Positions 14,069 to 16,838 of a DNA stretch of 16,838 bases are shown piece by piece (the first letter of the stretch is position 1; every line of letters begins with the position of its first letter). Both the position numbers and the translations under genes were made by a program. The stretch is from positions 1 to 16,838 of the forward strand of contig JAOXYB010071612.1 of assembly GCA_028565635.1 (NCBI GenBank), read 5' to 3'. Source of the stretch: Phoronis ovalis (Eukaryota > Phoronida > Phoronidae). Under the pieces are notes generated by a model that saw nothing but the letters and a program-made list of their open reading frames with translations, was not told the origin of the DNA and did not search any database.

Positions 14069-16761
14069 CTGTAATACAAAATTGAACTACTACTAAAGAA
14101 GTCTTCATCAACACATCCTCAAATTATTAAGATTTACAAACAAATGCTAACAGGTGAATTTCCATAAAGAATTATCAAAATTGTGCACTACATGCATATG
14201 GATCAATTGATGTCCATGCAGAAGTAGGTTATGAAGTATTGAAACTGCAAGAGATAGTTCAAAACTAGGTATCTTTATTGTTTACTGCTATGACTAGAAT
14301 ATAAAATTATCGTACTTGTGAACTTGCCAAAGAGACTGGCACAGGAATTGTAATGAACTGTTGTCCAGCTGAAAAAATTAAACAATTTGTACAGATAAAA
14401 ATAACATACAATTCTTGTGACTTGCACACGTTAGTATTTAAATAATGCATTATTTTTTTATTTGATATTTCTACATACACTGCATATTGGAAAAGGAAGA
14501 CAAGGTTGTATTTTAATGATTTTCCCTGTATGTCTAAGTTTTAAAATTTCTCCATGAGGATCAAGACTGTATTTAGTTTATTTTTAATATTTTAGATAAA
14601 CTATGATAAACGGATTATATGTACTGTAATATAATATGATAACATACTATTTTGCTGTTCTGGTAAAGTTAAAGCTGTCGGTGTCTGTGGAAAGTTAAAT
14701 ATTAGCCCCTCTGATAAACCACTTAATGTAGATGGCGCTGCATACACCACTCCTTGTGGTGTCTGATACATCACGGTGCCAGCCGCATTTGAAGACAATG
14801 TCTGATTATTTGCAACTAAAACAAAAGAAACTCATTGGTGTTGCATATATAAATTTTTCAAATAAAATTAGTGTTTGCCACTCAATGCTAACATTACCAT
14901 ACTTTTTGTAACAGTATATATGATACATATTTAGATATCTTATGGTGGTGTCACAAACTATAAGTGATTTTTCAGACATACTTTTCTCAATAATCAAAAT
15001 ACGGTCTTGTTTATATGCTGGCAAATATTATACCTACATGAGATTAATCTGCAAAAACATTAAAATTTGATGAGATGGCATAAAATTAACTTTATTGCCT
15101 GCCCTTATGCTCAAAAACGATTATAATGGTTCCAGCACAAAACTGTGAAATTGTGATTCACAATATCTATATCTCCAGGAAATCAATGATCACTAAAGCT
15201 AAGATCAAATTTAGCAAAAACTACCAATATATATAACAACTTATATTATTATATATTTACCCGAGGCAGGCATAGCACTTGTTGCGGTAACCGTAGCATC
15301 TGCTGCAGCACTGCTATTATGTGGGGATGAACCTGTAATGGAAGTCAAAGGCCGACATGAAATAATCTTGTTTTTATACAGACTGTTTCCTAAAGTGGTC
15401 ACCTTAAACTGTGTTAGCTCCTATATATAATAAAGAAGAGCAGTGCCCACTCTTTTACTTGAAGATGGGTGCACAATGGTGGTTTGCTGAGGTTATTAAA
15501 TACCACTATTGAAACAGAAATTTGATAAACGTTAAGGATGAAGCAACATGGGCACTAAAAGCAAGAGTGAAATAATACACTAATTTGCATTTTCAATCTT
15601 GGCGCACCTTAAACATTGAGTGAACATGACATCGTACAGCGACAGTATTGTAAGATCACTCCAGACAAGTTTGTAATGTATTTGTATTTATATAGCCCTT
15701 TATCTTACATATACAGTAAATCAAGGCGGCTTTGCATAAACTACACAGGACTTTTTTTTACACAATTACCACCTGCTTTCGGGCCTGTTCACTCCAAGAA
15801 CAATCTCAACTCTCTCGGGAGCATATAGTGAGGCTGCCATATTCAGAGCACTACACTTAGTCAACTTGCAATTCAATCACACCCTAGCAGGTACGGATTT
15901 TATGCCTGAGTGAAAATAAACAATACAAAGGAAATGAAAGACTAATTGATGGTCAATTACCGACGGGAAACACAGCCCCTACTGTTGAGAGCCAGTTATT
16001 TTTTTTTTACCTTGAAAGGCATGTACAAGCCCAGGATCGAACCCGTTGCTGAGCATAGTGAATTCTGATGGTTGCTTTAGTATTCCTGTCACAGTTTAAA
16101 GCCACATGTACACCTGTGACTTGTTAATTATCCTCACCTGATAATGTAACAACTTGACTAGATGGGAACCTATACACTGTCTGGTTCTGCTGCTGTTGCT
16201 GTATCGGAAGCAGTCCAACAGGTGTGGCAAGTTGCTGAGTGTCTGTAAAAAAAGGTAAAATGCACTTAATAACTATAACTGTAATTTTTTTGATAACAGA
16301 GAGTACATTAGACGTGTATCCCAGCTATTAAAAATATACTTGTTAATGGATTCAGAACACAATAATGAGTTATTAATTTGCTCCGGTCAAACAAAAATGT
16401 TTTGGAATTAGTGTACAAAAGCATAAAACACCTATCAAGTCAATGACATTAAATGCAGATATTGAATACATATTCTTTACTTGGCTCATGTATTCATTCA
16501 ACAGTTCAATGACACAAAGTTAACACAGACAATACAAGAAATGTAAAGAACCAATTCATCACCAACACTGTGGTGTACAATGATCGGAAATTTACAGTTC
16601 TGCTTAACAGTCGAGTGATACTAAAGAAAACCAAGGAGAACAAGCAGAGTTCAAAGCAACGTACAAAAAAGATGGAAATCATACAAGTCACATTTTTATG
16701 CATATTGTAAACTGTTCAATGAATAATAAAGAAAACAAATCTTACTCGGCAAGACAAATCC
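14003..16761 (-). CDS. SRF: Serum response factor homologue, C-terminal exons only
   Basis: Gene-level entry. The exons, in transcript order, are (>)16761-16746, 16242-16138, 15332-15261, 14815-14648, 14368-14316 and 14068-14003. All introns are GT-AG and the joined frame is open to a TAA at 14005-14003, giving 154 residues after the first junction. The best anchor is GTVMYQTPQGVVYAAPSTLS, then GLSEGLIFNF. Human SRF has 'GGHMMYPSPHAVMYAPTSGLGDGSLTVLNAFSQAP'. A downstream FITIPVPVSL resembles human 'GTVQIPVSAVQL'. SRF is a MADS-box transcription factor that binds CArG boxes with MRTF or TCF co-factors. The part here is the Gln/Ser/Thr-rich transactivation region; the MADS box is outside the window to the right. 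The C-terminus is shorter than in vertebrates. A non-SRF transcription factor with a similar tail is possible but less likely. Confidence 0.8.
14316..14368 (-). CDS. SRF: SRF exon (53 nt)
   Basis: A 53-nt exon, phase 1 to 0. The acceptor is TAATTTTTTCAG and the donor is CACAA|GTACGA. The peptide GQQFITIPVPVSLASSQ aligns with the vertebrate 'SSGTVQIPVSAVQL' segment. If the donor were not used, the frame would end two codons later (VR, then stop), so intron retention would give a slightly shorter tail. Confidence 0.78.
14648..14815 (-). CDS. SRF: SRF exon (conserved MYQTPQGVVYA segment)
   Basis: The exon has 168 nt, phase 1 to 1. The acceptor is TTCTTTTGTTTTAG and the donor is AATA|GTATGT. It encodes GTVMYQTPQGVVYAAPSTLS and then a hydrophobic GLIFNFPQTPTALTLPEQQ. 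This is the most recognisable SRF segment in the window. An ATG-initiated reading of this stretch alone would miss the splice sites and read on into the intron. Confidence 0.87.
14816..15260 (-). other. SRF: SRF intron (445 nt)
   Basis: A plain AT-rich intron between the 15261-15332 and 14648-14815 exons. The - strand open frame at 14806-15024 is intron read-through into the exon acceptor, not a gene. Confidence 0.6.
15261..15332 (-). CDS. SRF: SRF exon (Ser/Ala/Thr-rich)
   Basis: A symmetrical 72-nt exon, phase 1 to 1. The acceptor is ACTTCCATTACAG and the donor is TCGG|GTAAAT. The peptide SSPHNSSAAADATVTATSAM is low in complexity; I support it by splice sites and phase rather than by homology. 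Vertebrate SRF has a comparable Ser/Thr-rich 'SSSGTVTLPATIMTSS' stretch at this place. Confidence 0.72.
15333..16137 (-). other. SRF: SRF intron (805 nt) carrying a SINE-like insert
   Basis: An intron between two well-supported SRF exons with phase-matched ends. Most of its length, about 15690-16065, is the SINE-like element listed separately. The rest is AT-rich and plain. Confidence 0.6.
15690..16065 (-). mobile_element. tRNA-derived SINE-like element
   Basis: On the - strand, near 16059-16030, the sequence CAACGGGTTCGATCCTGGGC contains an RNA polymerase III B-box-like GGTTCGATCC. About 330 bp later it ends with GCCGCCTTGATT..., then AAGGGCTATATAAATACAAA. This closely resembles the GCGCCTTGAG...GCGCTATATAAATAC tail shared by many animal SINEs and their partner LINEs. 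The A box is degraded and not certain. The element is in the same orientation as SRF. Confidence 0.5.
16138..16242 (-). CDS. SRF: SRF exon (Gln-rich activation region)
   Basis: The exon has 105 nt, phase 1 to 1. On the - strand the acceptor is TTTTACCTTTTTTTACAG and the donor is ATCAG|GTGAGG. The peptide TQQLATPVGLLPIQQQQQNQ, then TVYRFPSSQVVTLS, has a short Gln run typical of this transactivation region. Confidence 0.8.
16243..16745 (-). other. SRF: SRF intron (503 nt)
   Basis: An AT-rich intron that includes the first copy of the 77-bp repeat at 16638-16714. The - strand open frame at 16506-16703 lies wholly in it and starts inside that copy; its composition is not protein-like. Confidence 0.5.
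16638..16714. repeat. 77-bp direct repeat, copy 1
   Basis: Identical to 16762-16838 at an offset of 124 bp. It begins GAACAAGCAGAGTTCAAAGC and ends CATATTGTAAACTG. It lies in the SRF intron. Confidence 0.95.
16746..16761 (-). CDS. SRF: SRF exon fragment, 3' end only
   Basis: On the - strand GGATTTGTCTTGCCGA is followed by a strong donor, GTAAGATTTG. It leaves phase 1, which fits the next exon (A|AC, giving GFVLP-N-TQQL). The residues resemble the 'LPTSFTLMPGG' area of vertebrate SRF. The exon's upstream boundary is unclear, because at 16762 the sequence switches into a 77-bp copy of the intron. No AG acceptor is visible on the - strand between 16762 and 16835. Confidence 0.5.
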
Positions 16762-16838
16762 GAACAAGCAGAGTTCAAAGCAACGTACAAAAAAGATGGA
16801 AATCATACAAGTCACATTTTTATGCATATTGTAAACTG
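16762..16838. repeat. 77-bp direct repeat, copy 2 (runs to window edge)
   Basis: An exact copy of 16638-16714. Identity continues to the last base of the window, so the repeat may be longer. Its left edge abuts the last 16 nt of an SRF exon. Confidence 0.95.

Noticed and set aside
15440-15550. Inverted AGTGCCCA / TGGGCACT pair
   Set aside because: The arms are only 8 bp over about 110 bp with no further pairing; within chance expectation.
16030-16060. A functional tRNA gene on the - strand
   Set aside because: Only the B-box-like part is present; no cloverleaf, A box or acceptor stem could be paired, so a SINE remnant is the better reading.
16506-16703. 65-aa hydrophobic - strand frame that looks like a membrane peptide
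   Set aside because: It lies in an AT-rich SRF intron; Phe/Leu/Ser richness is expected from T-rich sequence, and it begins inside the duplicated segment.
1-16838. CRISPR arrays, operons, ribosome binding sites or other bacterial features
   Set aside because: Spliced genes with GT-AG introns and animal protein families show this is eukaryotic nuclear DNA; no spaced repeat array was seen.

Overview
The window is animal nuclear DNA, about two-thirds A+T, with spliced genes. It holds most of one gene on the + strand and the tail of a second gene on the - strand, arranged tail to tail. Neither organism nor locus is named by the sequence. Both proteins are diverged from their vertebrate counterparts. 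The introns carry short GT-AG junctions, a miniature inverted-repeat element and a tRNA-like SINE with a GCGC..CTATATAAATAC-type tail, which fits a marine invertebrate (deuterostome or lophotrochozoan). I cannot narrow it further.

Positions 1-1520 are non-coding as far as I can read, and include a GC-rich repeat at about 205-395. From 1521 to 12840 lie 15 coding exons of TECPR2 (tectonin beta-propeller repeat-containing protein 2). Every splice junction keeps phase. The exons total 4,413 nt, an open frame of 1,470 residues plus the stop. They encode a WD40-type propeller (its first ~75 residues lie upstream of the window), a long low-complexity linker ending in a Lys-rich patch, a series of TECPR repeats, and a C-terminal LC3-interacting motif (W-E-V-L, then stop). 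TECPR2 is an autophagy and secretory-pathway scaffold.

The two genes converge at 12841-14002. A + strand AATAAA (13385-13390) and a - strand AATAAA (13473-13468) lie under 90 bp apart. From 16761 down to 14003 the - strand carries the last exons of a serum response factor (SRF) homologue. Five complete exons and the 3' end of a sixth encode the glutamine-rich C-terminal transactivation region. The MADS DNA-binding exons lie beyond the right edge. TECPR2 and SRF have no known shared pathway; their adjacency looks positional only.

Unexplained structure: a perfect 24-bp hairpin in the SRF 3' UTR, a MITE-like inverted repeat in a TECPR2 intron, a 99-codon antisense open frame in another intron, a 21-nt palindrome near a splice acceptor, and a 77-bp exact repeat at the right end whose breakpoint touches an SRF exon. 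I found no clearly new multi-gene system.
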